64,000 nt of DNA from RYN-111 sp046595815 (GTDB lineage Bacteria > Actinomycetota > Actinomycetes > Mycobacteriales > SCTD01): positions 17,876-81,875 of the forward strand of contig JBKJSN010000088.1 of NCBI GenBank assembly GCA_046595815.1, written 5' to 3'. Within the stretch, counting starts at the first letter, position 1; each line of letters opens with the position of its first letter. Shown here one piece after another: positions 45,222 to 53,771 of this stretch. The translations under genes and the position numbers were made by a program. The notes beneath the pieces were generated by a model. It was not told where the DNA came from. It saw nothing but the letters and a program-made list of their open reading frames with translations, and ran no database searches.

Positions 45222-46763
45222 TCACAAGCGACGCAGAAGCCTCAGCCACCTGGGCCGTACCGGGCTTACGTCGTCCGGCAGGGGCTCGGGACTCGGTTCT
45301 GGCGCGAGTTCGAGGCCCGCATGGAAGGCGAGCTCCCGCCGCTCGTTCCGGCTGAGCCCACTCGTAGCAAGCCGCGCGGTCATCCGGTTGCGCAGCGCGG
45401 GAGCTGGCTGCCCCCAGGTCGTCGCGGCGCCTGCATGGAGCCAGTTGCGTAGTGCCGCCCGACCGAGGCCCGACAGCTGCGCATCGTCATCAGCGGCGGC
45501 GCGCAGGTCGGCGTCAACCCGGTCCCAACTTCCAGCAGAGCGGCTGAGCCGCCACCCCGCCCTCCGGCTCCACGGTTGCTCGGACGCCCACGCCGGTTCA
45601 GCATCCGTGCCCGATGCCCCCGCCCGGGCGAGGCCGCGAGCTGCGGCAGAGCAGACTCGGCTACTGGGATCGAGCAGCAGCGGCCGGAGCTGTTCCCGGA
45701 CACGGGCAGGTGTGCCGAGGACGGCGACAGCGGCGACAGCGTTGGCGCGCACCGCCGGGCTCGCGTGCGGCAAGTAGGTGCCAGCGAGGTCGGCGTCGTC
45801 CTGGCCGGCGCCGACGACCGAGAGTCCGTCGAGCGCTGCGGCGACTCGCCGGGTGCCGCGTGCACCCTCGACGAGCCAGCCGCGGTACATCGACGCAGGG
45901 TTCACATCTCGTCGCCGAGTCCGCCACTGCGCCGTTTCGCGGACCCGAGCGGATGGGTCGTCGAGAAGACTCAGCAGCGTCGTGGTGTCCAGGGCGCCGT
46001 CGTCGAGGCATGTGAGGGCAAGAAGCCGTCCGTCGACGAAGCGTGAGCCAAGTAGCTCGAGCAACTGTGCGGGTGTTGCGGTCGCCTTCAACCACTGAGC
46101 GGCAAGGGCTCGCACGAACTGGTCCCTCTCGCCGCGGACCGCAGCCATGAGCTCGTCGGTACTGAGCAGGCCCCGGTCGTGTGCAGCCTCGAAAGCCCAT
46201 CTGCGAACGCGCCGGTCGGCGCTTGCTTGCAACGTCGGGAGCAGGCTCTGCTCGTCATGGACGGCGAAGAGCGCATCGAGGTAGCTGGCGAGTGCCTGTG
46301 GGGCGTGCTGCCGCTGCCGCCCGGCCAGCAGCACGCCGAGTGCGGACGAGGCAGCCTCGGGCGCGGTCTGCAATCGCAGCCCAAGCAGCGCGTCTTCGCG
46401 TACTTGCGGGACGTGGTCAAGGCAGCGCAAAGCTAGGGCCGCTGCTCGCAGCACGCCGGGGCTGCCGGCGAGGACCTTGGTGGCGCGCTGCCGAATGCGT
46501 CCGTCCGCGTGCAGGCTCGTTACCGCGGCCACGAACCCGGTCTTCTCCGCGAGGTTCGACCCGAGCCAGCCTCTCGTGCCGCTGACGGGCGCACCGCCGC
46601 TCATGTATCCGTAACTGCGGGCGTGGTCGTCGAGCTGGAGCCAGTCCCTGCCGCCTAGGACGCGAAGCCATGTTGCGCCTTCGATGCAGGCGGTCGTGTC
46701 GTTACCTGTGACGGCGTCCGCGAACGCCTGTAACGCCTCGCGGGCCTGCGACGGTGTGAGCAC
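45222..46763 (-). CDS. HEAT-repeat-like hypothetical protein
   Basis: 513 aa of paired helices with HEAT-type signatures: RVRRWAFEAAHDRGLL, DQFVRALAAQWLKATA, PSARVRETAQWRTRRRDV, SPAVRANAVAAVAVLGTPARVREQLRPLLLD and SSRVCSAAARGLARAG. No enzyme domain is seen. HEAT proteins in islands often act as scaffolds or as defence partners. It stands between the AlbA_2 region and the recombinase/transposase pair. Confidence 0.7.
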   Translation of the reverse strand: MLTPSQAREALQAFADAVTGNDTTACIEGATWLRVLGGRDWLQLDDHARSYGYMSGGAPVSGTRGWLGSNLAEKTGFVAAVTSLHADGRIRQRATKVLAGSPGVLRAAALALRCLDHVPQVREDALLGLRLQTAPEAASSALGVLLAGRQRQHAPQALASYLDALFAVHDEQSLLPTLQASADRRVRRWAFEAAHDRGLLSTDELMAAVRGERDQFVRALAAQWLKATATPAQLLELLGSRFVDGRLLALTCLDDGALDTTTLLSLLDDPSARVRETAQWRTRRRDVNPASMYRGWLVEGARGTRRVAAALDGLSVVGAGQDDADLAGTYLPHASPAVRANAVAAVAVLGTPARVREQLRPLLLDPSSRVCSAAARGLARAGASGTDAEPAWASEQPWSRRAGWRLSRSAGSWDRVDADLRAAADDDAQLSGLGRAALRNWLHAGAATTWGQPAPALRNRMTARLATSGLSRNERRELAFHAGLELAPEPSPEPLPDDVSPVRPRWLRLLRRL

Positions 46764-46935
46764 GTCCTAGATCGTGACGTAGTTCGGTCTAGGACGCGCG
46801 GAGGTTACTGGGCGAACGCAAGAACTTGAGCTCCGCTAGGTCGTGCGTGTTCCTTTCGCTTCCGGCCGTTCTCACAAACCTGGCTAACCGTCGCCGATGT
46901 GAGGGAGTCCCTGGCCGCGACGCAGGACGCAGCGG

Positions 46936-48789
46936 TTGCAACCGCGGATCGAGACCGGACCTGTGTTCGTTGTGACCACAGAGGGTTCGACGGAGACGAC
47001 GGTGCAGCGGCTTGCCCGCTACACCCCGTATCTGCTGACCGCGGCGCAGTGGGCGCTCGCACAGGCTCCGGTGACGAACGCCGTCCTCGCTGCTGCTCCT
47101 GCCGATGCTGCTGACGCGATGGGGTTGGCCTCTCGGCTGTGCCGGCTACTTGTCGAACACCCTGGCTGGGACGGCCTGAGCGTTCCGGACCTGGCCTTGT
47201 TGGTGACCGACCCGGGGATCAGCGCGCACATAGCGCGACTGGCGGCTTCCGGGACTTCCAGCCAGGGTCAGGGCAAGCATCTGTGCGATCTTCGCCGGCT
47301 CAAGCACGCTCTCGCCGGGACCGTTGCCCCTGTGCGGGCACCCGTTCGCAAGCCAGTGGCTCCGTCGGCCGCCACCCGGCCACTGATGTCCTGGCTGGCA
47401 GCGGGCGAGCCGCTGCTCACGGCGGTGGCCGCGTATGAGAAGTCAACCGGCCGCAGCCTGAGCAAGAAGGTGATGAACCGGGCTGCTGAGGGAGCGCCGG
47501 CGTCGAGTGCGGCGGCGCCAGATCCGGGCACCGTGCTCTCGCTGAGCTCCGTCGGGGCTCCTGCGTGGGAAGTGGTGAGTCCACGAACATGGGCACGGTC
47601 ATCCTCTGAGAGCACCTCCGGACCACTCAGGTCCGCCGCCCGGGCAGCGAGCGCGACGTCGAGCGCGACCTCGCGCACCTCGGGACCTGCTACTTCGGTG
47701 AAGCCGTCACGAGCTGCGGCGCTGCGTGCGGCGAAGGCAGCTGCCAGCGCGCGTTCAGCCCCGACTGTGACTGCCCTGCCCGACGTGAGCCTGCTGCCTG
47801 CAAAGGTGCAAGAAGCGATCGCCGAGTACCGCCCAGCAGCTCTCAGCGCCGAGCGCTGGGAGATCCTTGGGCCCCTGTGCCGCCGCCTCATCGCCAGCTA
47901 CGCACCAGTCACTGCCGGGGTTGCCCGTTCGAGCGCGACCTCTATTGCCGCGTTCGTCGCGTGGATCCAGACGCGGCCGGGGCGGGCCGACGTTGGTGGC
48001 TCCGTTGCGGTTGAGGAGCTTCAGACCGCGGGCCTTCTCGATGTGTACCTGACGGAGTTGGCTGCTAGCGGGACGCCAGATCCGTCGCTGGCGACGTACC
48101 GGTCTGTGCTTCGGCGAACACTGAAGGCGCTGGACCCCAGCCCTCCCGCGGCGATCGCCTACCAGCCGATCGCTGGGCCGTACAGCGCCGCAGAGTGCGC
48201 CGCGTACGTGCGGCTGGCCCGCAACCAGCCCACCTCCCCTCGCCGTCGGGAACTCTCGACGATCGTCGGGCTCGGTCTCGGTGCCGGGCTGGACGGCAAA
48301 GACCTCCGCGCGGTGTGCCCGACCGATTTCAGTGACGCGACGCTCCCTGACGGAACGCTCGTGCTCCTTGTGCAGGTCCGCGGCGGCCGCCCCCGGACGG
48401 TGCCCGTCCGCGCGCTTTACGCCGATCTGGTCCGGGAAGCGCTGGCCCTGCACGCCAGCGATCGTCGGGGTTCCAACACGCCGCTGTTGGGCGTGAAGCC
48501 GACGCGGAAGAGCATCACGAGCCCAGCTATCCGCGACGCCGTCACCGCTACCGATGACAGCGTTGACATCGCGGTGAACCGGCTCCGCGCGACGTGGCTG
48601 GTGGCGTGTCTGGCCGCAGGCATCCCCCTCGGGCCGCTGCTGCACGCTGCTGGGCTGCGCTCAGCCAGGACCCTTACGGACCTGCTCGCGTACTGCCCCG
48701 CGCCGAACCCAGGCGACGTCAACCGACTCCTCGCGACCCTTCCCGCCGGTCCTTCTGGAACGCCTCCTGCGCCGGCAGGTGCGACATGA
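46936..48789 (+). CDS. Tyrosine-recombinase-like protein (degenerate catalytic set)
   Basis: 617 aa from TTG 46936; GTG 46963 or 46972 are alternative starts. The N-terminal part is helical, followed by an Ala/Ser-rich linker (about 185-280), a core-binding-like domain (about 300-400) and a catalytic-like domain. RRRELSTIVGLGLGAGLDGKDL (437-458) corresponds to the first-Arg region, but Arg is replaced. VRGGRPRTVPV fits the beta-hairpin. NRLRATW (548-554) fits HxxR with Arg551 and Asn for His. Tyr586 ends the fold. The family link is by pattern only. It overlaps the DDE-like gene by ATGA. Confidence 0.6.
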   Translation: MQPRIETGPVFVVTTEGSTETTVQRLARYTPYLLTAAQWALAQAPVTNAVLAAAPADAADAMGLASRLCRLLVEHPGWDGLSVPDLALLVTDPGISAHIARLAASGTSSQGQGKHLCDLRRLKHALAGTVAPVRAPVRKPVAPSAATRPLMSWLAAGEPLLTAVAAYEKSTGRSLSKKVMNRAAEGAPASSAAAPDPGTVLSLSSVGAPAWEVVSPRTWARSSSESTSGPLRSAARAASATSSATSRTSGPATSVKPSRAAALRAAKAAASARSAPTVTALPDVSLLPAKVQEAIAEYRPAALSAERWEILGPLCRRLIASYAPVTAGVARSSATSIAAFVAWIQTRPGRADVGGSVAVEELQTAGLLDVYLTELAASGTPDPSLATYRSVLRRTLKALDPSPPAAIAYQPIAGPYSAAECAAYVRLARNQPTSPRRRELSTIVGLGLGAGLDGKDLRAVCPTDFSDATLPDGTLVLLVQVRGGRPRTVPVRALYADLVREALALHASDRRGSNTPLLGVKPTRKSITSPAIRDAVTATDDSVDIAVNRLRATWLVACLAAGIPLGPLLHAAGLRSARTLTDLLAYCPAPNPGDVNRLLATLPAGPSGTPPAPAGAT

Positions 48790-50492
48790 TTCCTCGGACC
48801 GAGCTCGACCGTGCGGTCGCGCTCGTGCGGCGCTCCGGCGTGCATAAGGACCTCGAAGCAAGGCTGCGTCCAGACGGCGCGGGCGGGCGGCCCCGGCAAC
48901 TGCCCGTTGACGTGTTTCTCGCCGGCGTGATCTTGGCCGCGGGCAGCCGCAAGAACCTGGCCTTGACGAACGTGCATGCGCTCCTGACCGGCGACATCGC
49001 CCGGTCGGCCCAGATCCAGTACGGGATCCGTTGGACGGACAAGGCCGGCGCCAGCCGCTGCCTGACGCTCCGGCAGGTCCGGTACTTGCTGGAAGCTCTC
49101 GAAGGAAAACTTGCCGCGACCCCAGGGCGGGCACCTGACCTGGACGACGTTGAGCGCGCCGAGCGCACCGACGCGCTCCAGTCCGTGCTGGACAAGCTCC
49201 TCGCCGCGACCATGCCGGTCCACCTACCGCCCGCAGACCGCTTCGCGCTCGACGCGACCTCGATGGAGTCCTGGGGCAAAGGCAAGCGCCGCACGGCCGT
49301 CGCGGTGCCCCAGGTGGAGCCGGAGGGCACTGGCGCGCACCCGCCGGCGGGGGTCGCTGAAGGTGACCTGCTGGCCATTGCACTCGAGGCTGGTGCCTCG
49401 TTCGACCCTGATGCTGACTGGGGCTACCGGACCCGCACGTACGACAACAAGACCAAGATGTGCTTTGGGTACGACGTGTTCGCGATCACTGCGATGCCCA
49501 AGCCTGGTGGCACCGGAGTGCTCGACCGGCCGGTTCTGACCGAACGGCTCGTGGTCGCGCCGGCGAGTGCCGATGTCGTCGCTCCCGCGCTCGGGATGTT
49601 CGACCGGCTCACCGACGACGGCCGGACGGTCGTGGAGGTCGCCGCCGACCGCGCCTGGTCCTACAAGCTTCCCGATCGGTGGGCGGATGAGCTTCGCGCA
49701 CGGGAGATAGAAGCCGTGCTGGACCTGCACCCTAACGATCAGGGCGTCCGGGACTTCGAGGGAATCCGGATGGTCGCCGGGACGCCGCACTGCCCTTCGA
49801 TGCCCGATGAGCTGATCAACATCGTCCGGCCCGCGAACCTCTCCGCTGGCCGCGACCGGCCCCGTGCCAGTGCTGTACAGAAGGCCGAGCGAGCAAAGCG
49901 CAACTCGGAGCTCGAGGAGTTCGCGGCCAAGATCGCCGAGCGTGAAGCGTGGGCTTTCCGCCGGGTCGCCGGACCCGACGAGACCGGCAAGGAGCGCTGG
50001 GAGTGCCCCGCGCAGGCCGGCAAGCGCAGCTGCGGCAACTGCCCGTTCAGCAAGGACTTTCCGGTCGGCACCCCGACGGTCGAGAACCCGCCTGAGCTCA
50101 CGACCGCGCCCAAGTGCTGCACCCAACGGACCGTGACGATCCCCGGGTCGGTCACGCCCAAGATCCGTCAGCGCCTGTACTGGGGCAGCCCCGAGTGGAT
50201 CGCGTCGTTCAACCGACGGACCTACATCGAGGGCGTGTTCGGCAACATGAAGTCCCCCAAGACCGAGAACGTCCGCCGCGGCTGGACGTTCGTCGTCGGG
50301 ATCGTCAAGACCAGCCTCATGGTCGGGTGTGTTGCTGCTGCCGCGAACCTTCGCACGCTCCGGGCATGGGCGGCACGAACCGGAGACCACAGGGACCCCC
50401 TCACCGTCATCGACCCCGTCAGCGCCGGGTTCGAGGAGCTCGAACCCGACTGCGGCGCCACCGGTATCCACGGGCCACCGCTCGCCGCCTGA
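48786..50492 (+). CDS. DDE transposase-like protein with cysteine-rich insertion
   Basis: 568 aa. RNase H-like cues: FALDATSMESWGKG (Asp156), VEVAADRAWSY (Asp288) and RRTYIEGVFGNMK (Glu482) supply a possible DDE triad. The layout resembles IS1182/IS5-type enzymes. A 190-residue stretch before the Glu holds cysteines 407, 416, 419, 444 and 445 (WECP, SCGNCP, KCC), likely a zinc site. It is translationally coupled to the recombinase-like gene. No terminal inverted repeats were found around the pair, so mobility is unproven. Confidence 0.65.
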   Translation: MIPRTELDRAVALVRRSGVHKDLEARLRPDGAGGRPRQLPVDVFLAGVILAAGSRKNLALTNVHALLTGDIARSAQIQYGIRWTDKAGASRCLTLRQVRYLLEALEGKLAATPGRAPDLDDVERAERTDALQSVLDKLLAATMPVHLPPADRFALDATSMESWGKGKRRTAVAVPQVEPEGTGAHPPAGVAEGDLLAIALEAGASFDPDADWGYRTRTYDNKTKMCFGYDVFAITAMPKPGGTGVLDRPVLTERLVVAPASADVVAPALGMFDRLTDDGRTVVEVAADRAWSYKLPDRWADELRAREIEAVLDLHPNDQGVRDFEGIRMVAGTPHCPSMPDELINIVRPANLSAGRDRPRASAVQKAERAKRNSELEEFAAKIAEREAWAFRRVAGPDETGKERWECPAQAGKRSCGNCPFSKDFPVGTPTVENPPELTTAPKCCTQRTVTIPGSVTPKIRQRLYWGSPEWIASFNRRTYIEGVFGNMKSPKTENVRRGWTFVVGIVKTSLMVGCVAAAANLRTLRAWAARTGDHRDPLTVIDPVSAGFEELEPDCGATGIHGPPLAA

Positions 50493-50659
50493 CGTTCGTA
50501 CAGCGAAACACCAGCTCCACCCCGTACCCGCTCGGCCCCTGGCCGGACGGGCTACAGCCATGCCCGCAGTACGCCTCGCGTGGGAGCGATGAGCAGCTAC
50601 GGCCGGTCGCCGTGCCCGGAGAGCTCCCCGGAAGCGACGCGACGACGCTCCGAAACGGC

Positions 50660-50702
50660 AACTCCCCGTGTTCTCGCCACCTGGGCAAGATCACGGGGAG
50701 TT
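50660..50702. terminator. Hairpin downstream of DDE-like gene
   Basis: AACTCCCCGTG (50660-50670) and CACGGGGAGTT (50692-50702) form an 11-bp stem with a 21-base loop, about 170 bases after the stop. The remainder of 50493-50739 shows no gene. Confidence 0.55.
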
Positions 50703-50739
50703 TCGTAAGTCGGAACCCCTGAGTTTCGTCAGGACCCCT

Positions 50740-50829
50740 TGGCGGTGGCGGTGGGATTTGAACCCACGGAGGAGTTGCCCCCTCACACGCTTTCGAGGCG
50801 TGCTCCTTCGGCCGCTCGGACACGCCACC
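50740..50829 (-). tRNA. tRNA-Ser (anticodon CGA)
   Basis: On the minus strand GGTGGCG pairs with CGCCACC, and CCA is encoded at 50742-50740. The anticodon loop CTCGAAA gives CGA (50793-50795). The long variable arm is typical of serine tRNA. It closes the accessory region on the right. Confidence 0.95.
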
Positions 50830-50943
50830 GGCGGAGACTCTAGCGGAATCTGGCCGTGTGACCCTCGTCATAGTTGCGCCGGAAACAATTGAGCGTGCAA
50901 CTTCATTGGGAACAGTGAGCCCATCCCGTCGCAAGGAGCCACC

Positions 50944-51546
50944 ATGACGCACGCTGCTGACCTCACCCTGGCGAAGGACGCACAGGACCTGCTGTTCCGC
51001 GCCGCCCGCACCGCGAACCGCTTCACCCCGGACCCGGTGACCGACGAGCAGATCCAGGCCGTCTACGACCTCGTGCAGTACGGCCCGACGTCGATGAACT
51101 CCCAGCCTCTGCGGGTGGTGCTGATCCGCTCCGAGTCGGCCAAGGCACGGCTTCTTCCGCACCTGGGCGAGGGCAACCGGGCGAAGACCGCTGAGGCGCC
51201 GCTCGTCGCCGTACTCGCCTTTGCTGCTGACTTCCACGACCACCTGCCGACCGTCTTCCCGCACTTCCCGGGGGCCCGCGACATGTTCGCCGACGAGTCG
51301 CTGCGACACCGCGTGGCACGCGACAACGCGCACCTGCAGGCCGGGTACTTCCTGCTCGGGGTGCGGGCTGCGGGCCTGGCCGCCGGTCCGATGGGCGGCT
51401 ACGACAGTGCCGGCCTGGACGCCGAGTTGTTCCCGGCCGGCGACCTGCGCTCGATCATGGTGGTCAACATCGGCCTTCCCGCGGTTGACGCGTGGGCCGA
51501 GCGGCTCCCGCGCCTTGCCTACGACGAGGTCGTCACTGTCCTGTGA
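50944..51546 (+). CDS. Nitroreductase family protein, RutE/malonic semialdehyde reductase-like
   Basis: 200 aa with AAGGAG upstream. FMN-binding motif FRAARTANRF near the N-terminus, YGPTSMNSQPLRVVLI, and AAGLAAGPMGGYDSAGLDAELF are the signatures of RutE/YdfN-type enzymes. It reduces small aldehydes or nitro compounds with NAD(P)H. No uracil-degradation genes are nearby, so the role is open. Confidence 0.85.
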   Translation: MTHAADLTLAKDAQDLLFRAARTANRFTPDPVTDEQIQAVYDLVQYGPTSMNSQPLRVVLIRSESAKARLLPHLGEGNRAKTAEAPLVAVLAFAADFHDHLPTVFPHFPGARDMFADESLRHRVARDNAHLQAGYFLLGVRAAGLAAGPMGGYDSAGLDAELFPAGDLRSIMVVNIGLPAVDAWAERLPRLAYDEVVTVL

Positions 51547-51552
51547 CGCCGG

Positions 51553-51984
51553 TCAGCGGTGGGGTGTGAAGAACTCCCGCAGGATCGTGCCGCACTCCTC
51601 GGCGAGCACGCCGGCGACCACCTCGGGCCGATGGTTGAGCCGACGGTCCCGGACCACGTCCCACAGCGACCCCACCGCGCCGGCCTTCGGGTCGACGGCT
51701 CCGTAGACCACCCGAGCCAACCGGGCGAGTACGGCGGCACCCGCGCACATCGTGCAGGGCTCCAGAGTCACCACCAAGGTGCAGCCCTCGAGGCGCCAGG
51801 AGCCGAGGCGTTCGGCGGCCCGGCGGAGCGCGAGCACCTCGGCGTGCGCCGTCGGGTCCCCGGTCAGCTCACGCTCGTTGTGGGCCGCGGCCAGCAGCCC
51901 CCCGTCCGGCCCGAGGACCACAGCGCCGATGGGCACGTCCCCGTGGCGACTTGCGCTCGCTGCCTCGGCCAGGGCGAGCCGCAT
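51553..51984 (-). CDS. tadA: tRNA adenosine(34) deaminase
   Basis: 143 aa from ATG 51984. Zinc and catalytic motifs HAE (TAHAEVLAL) and PCTMCAGA are complete, and the protein converts A34 to inosine in tRNA-Arg(ACG). It follows two associated-protein genes on the same strand. It is unrelated to the Tad ATPase at 4.6 kb. Confidence 0.9.
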   Translation of the reverse strand: MRLALAEAASASRHGDVPIGAVVLGPDGGLLAAAHNERELTGDPTAHAEVLALRRAAERLGSWRLEGCTLVVTLEPCTMCAGAAVLARLARVVYGAVDPKAGAVGSLWDVVRDRRLNHRPEVVAGVLAEECGTILREFFTPHR

Positions 51985-52001
51985 GAGGTCGTCGTACAGG
52001 G

Positions 52002-52481
52002 CTAGACCTCGCGCAGGGCGTCGAGGGCCTCGAGGAACCCGGCCTTCTCGCCCAGCGCCGTGATGACGTCGGCCGGCAGCATGCCCTCGTGAGCGCACAG
52101 GGCGAGCAGCTTCTCGCCTGGAGTTCCGAGGTCCGCAAGCAGGTCGGGATCGCCGACCGGCTCGGCGACCGCGCGGGTGCCTTCCTCGTCGTCAGGATCG
52201 ACGACGGGCTCCGGGTCGTGCTCCCAGATGAGGGCTGCGAGCTCGCTCACCTCCACAGCGCGACGGTCGGAGAGGAAGACGCGCGGGTCCTGGTCCCCGT
52301 CCACGCGGACGACGCCGAGCCACTCGTCGTCCTGCTCGAGGAACAGCAGCGCCGGCCCCTCGGCGTCCAGGTCGCGCATCATCTCGACGATGTCCTCGAG
52401 GTCCTCGAGCTCGTCGAGGTCCAGGTCACGTGCGGTCCATCCATCCGGCGAGCGGACCACGGCAGCGGCGAAGTACCCCAC
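52002..52481 (-). CDS. tRNA adenosine deaminase-associated protein, copy 1
   Basis: 159 aa, acidic. WTARDLDLDELEDLEDIVEMM, WLGVVRVDGDQDPRVFLSDRRAVEVSELAALIWE and LCAHEGMLPADVITALGEKAGFLEALDAL match the actinobacterial family that neighbours TadA. Function unknown. It ends 17 bases before tadA and follows a paralogue by 3 bases. Confidence 0.85.
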   Translation of the reverse strand: MGYFAAAVVRSPDGWTARDLDLDELEDLEDIVEMMRDLDAEGPALLFLEQDDEWLGVVRVDGDQDPRVFLSDRRAVEVSELAALIWEHDPEPVVDPDDEEGTRAVAEPVGDPDLLADLGTPGEKLLALCAHEGMLPADVITALGEKAGFLEALDALREV

Positions 52482-52484
52482 GAC

Positions 52485-53012
52485 TCAGACCAGGGCCTCG
52501 ACGACCTGCTCGTACGCGTCGGCAAATCCCAGCCGGCGGGCAAGAGAGGAGAGCATTTCGTCAGCGTAGGCGGACTCGTCGCCGAGGATGGCGCTGAGCT
52601 CCATCGCGTCCAGACCGAGGTCCTCGAAGACCGCGAGCTCACCCACCGGCCACAACTCCATCGAGTCCTCGTCGTCCGGCGGGTCGAGGTCCAACCGGTC
52701 CATGACCTGCATCGCCAGGTCCCAGTCGAGCGCGGCACCGGCGTCGCTGAGCAAGAACCGCTCCTCGCCGCCTACGAAGCGCACCACCACGAAGAACTCA
52801 TCCTCGACGTCGACCAGCGCAAAGGCACCTGCACTTTGATTTCGTACGGCGGAGACGACCGCCTCCAGATCCTCCGAGATGCCAGGTGGCAGCTGCGAGA
52901 CCTGCCAGCCGCCTTCCCCACGGAAGACGACCACTGCCCACGCCCCGAACGACTCGACCACGTGCCGGACTCTGACAGAGGGCGGCCCCTGTTGGGAAGG
53001 GGCCGAAGGCAT
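52485..53012 (-). CDS. tRNA adenosine deaminase-associated protein, copy 2
   Basis: 175 aa from ATG 53012; a GTG at 52961 (before ESFGAWAVVV) is an alternative, because a hairpin lies at 52984-53004. It repeats the architecture of copy 1: EDEFFVVVRFVGGEERFLLSDAGAALDWDLAMQVMDRL, then DEMLSSLARRLGFADAYEQVVEAL. The acidic centre DPPDDEDSMEL is typical. The two copies probably arose by duplication. Confidence 0.8.
   Translation of the reverse strand: MPSAPSQQGPPSVRVRHVVESFGAWAVVVFRGEGGWQVSQLPPGISEDLEAVVSAVRNQSAGAFALVDVEDEFFVVVRFVGGEERFLLSDAGAALDWDLAMQVMDRLDLDPPDDEDSMELWPVGELAVFEDLGLDAMELSAILGDESAYADEMLSSLARRLGFADAYEQVVEALV
52984..53004. terminator. Short hairpin behind EAL-like gene
   Basis: GGCCCCT and AGGGGCC enclose a 7-base loop, 42 bases past the stop of the EAL-like gene. 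It lies within the first codons of the next gene if the ATG at 53012 is used. Confidence 0.4.
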
Positions 53013-53045
53013 CAGTACCGCGCCGGCGCCTGGCCGCGGTGACTG

Positions 53046-53771
53046 CTAGAGCGGGGCGGGGGCGCCGAGGAGGCGACCACGGCCGGCGACCGCACCCAGC
53101 TCGATGGCGAGCGCCTTGCGGGGCTCGAGATCGATGCCGGTGGCATGCACCTGGGCGCCGTTGGCCGCGGCCCAGTCGAGCACCTGCCGCGTTTGGGCGC
53201 CGCTCGCGGCGGGCTTGGAGACATCCACCTGGACGACGTCGGGACGCAGTACGTCGAGCCGGCGGAGCAGGGCGGTGTCGACGACGTGGCTCACGTCGGC
53301 GAGCACGACCCGCCAGCCCCAGGAGCGCCACTCGGTGACAGCGCTCTCCAGGCGGGGGTGCGTCAGGCCGTAGTCGTGCACCTCGGCGGCGATCTTCAGC
53401 TCGCGCCGGCCACGCCCGAAGGAGGTCGCGAGCCGGGGCGGGCAAGGGCTGCCGAAGGTCTCCGGCTCGGGCGTGAGGTGCAGCTCGGCCGCGACGGCCT
53501 TCTCTGCGAACTGGTCGAAGGCCAGGCACCGGAAGGCCCAGTCGAGGCGCTCCACCAGACCCGTGGACTGCGCACTCGACAGCAGCGCCAGCGTGTTGTC
53601 CAGCTCCGTGCCGGTCTGGCCGCGACCGGTGGCTTTGTACCCGATGACCGCGCCGGAGCTCAGGTCCTTGATCGGCTGGTAGTCCGGTCCCAACCGAGAC
53701 GGATCCTCGATGAGGGCCTCGATGAGAACTCGGTCACGACGGGCCTTCTCCGTGCTGTCGAGCAGGTTCAT
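53046..53771 (-). CDS. Degenerate EAL-domain protein
   Basis: 241 aa covering nearly a whole EAL fold. YQPIKDLSSGAVIGYKATGRG (31-51) replaces the EALLR motif with YKATG. LADVS (157-161) keeps one of the paired Asp. VVQVDVSK lacks the catalytic Lys. HATGID (209-214) replaces AEGVE. GRGRLLGAPAPL closes the fold. It is thus unlikely to hydrolyse c-di-GMP and may bind it or act through protein contact. It overlaps murB by 38 bases. Confidence 0.75.
   Translation of the reverse strand: MNLLDSTEKARRDRVLIEALIEDPSRLGPDYQPIKDLSSGAVIGYKATGRGQTGTELDNTLALLSSAQSTGLVERLDWAFRCLAFDQFAEKAVAAELHLTPEPETFGSPCPPRLATSFGRGRRELKIAAEVHDYGLTHPRLESAVTEWRSWGWRVVLADVSHVVDTALLRRLDVLRPDVVQVDVSKPAASGAQTRQVLDWAAANGAQVHATGIDLEPRKALAIELGAVAGRGRLLGAPAPL

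Noticed and set aside
50740..50829. tRNA-Ser(CGA) as second integration target for the island
   Set aside because: No copy of its 3' end was found inside the region, so it only happens to bound it.
51553..52098. Longer 181-aa version of the tRNA deaminase
   Set aside because: The extra N-terminus lies inside the upstream associated-protein gene and reads as Arg/Gly shadow sequence.
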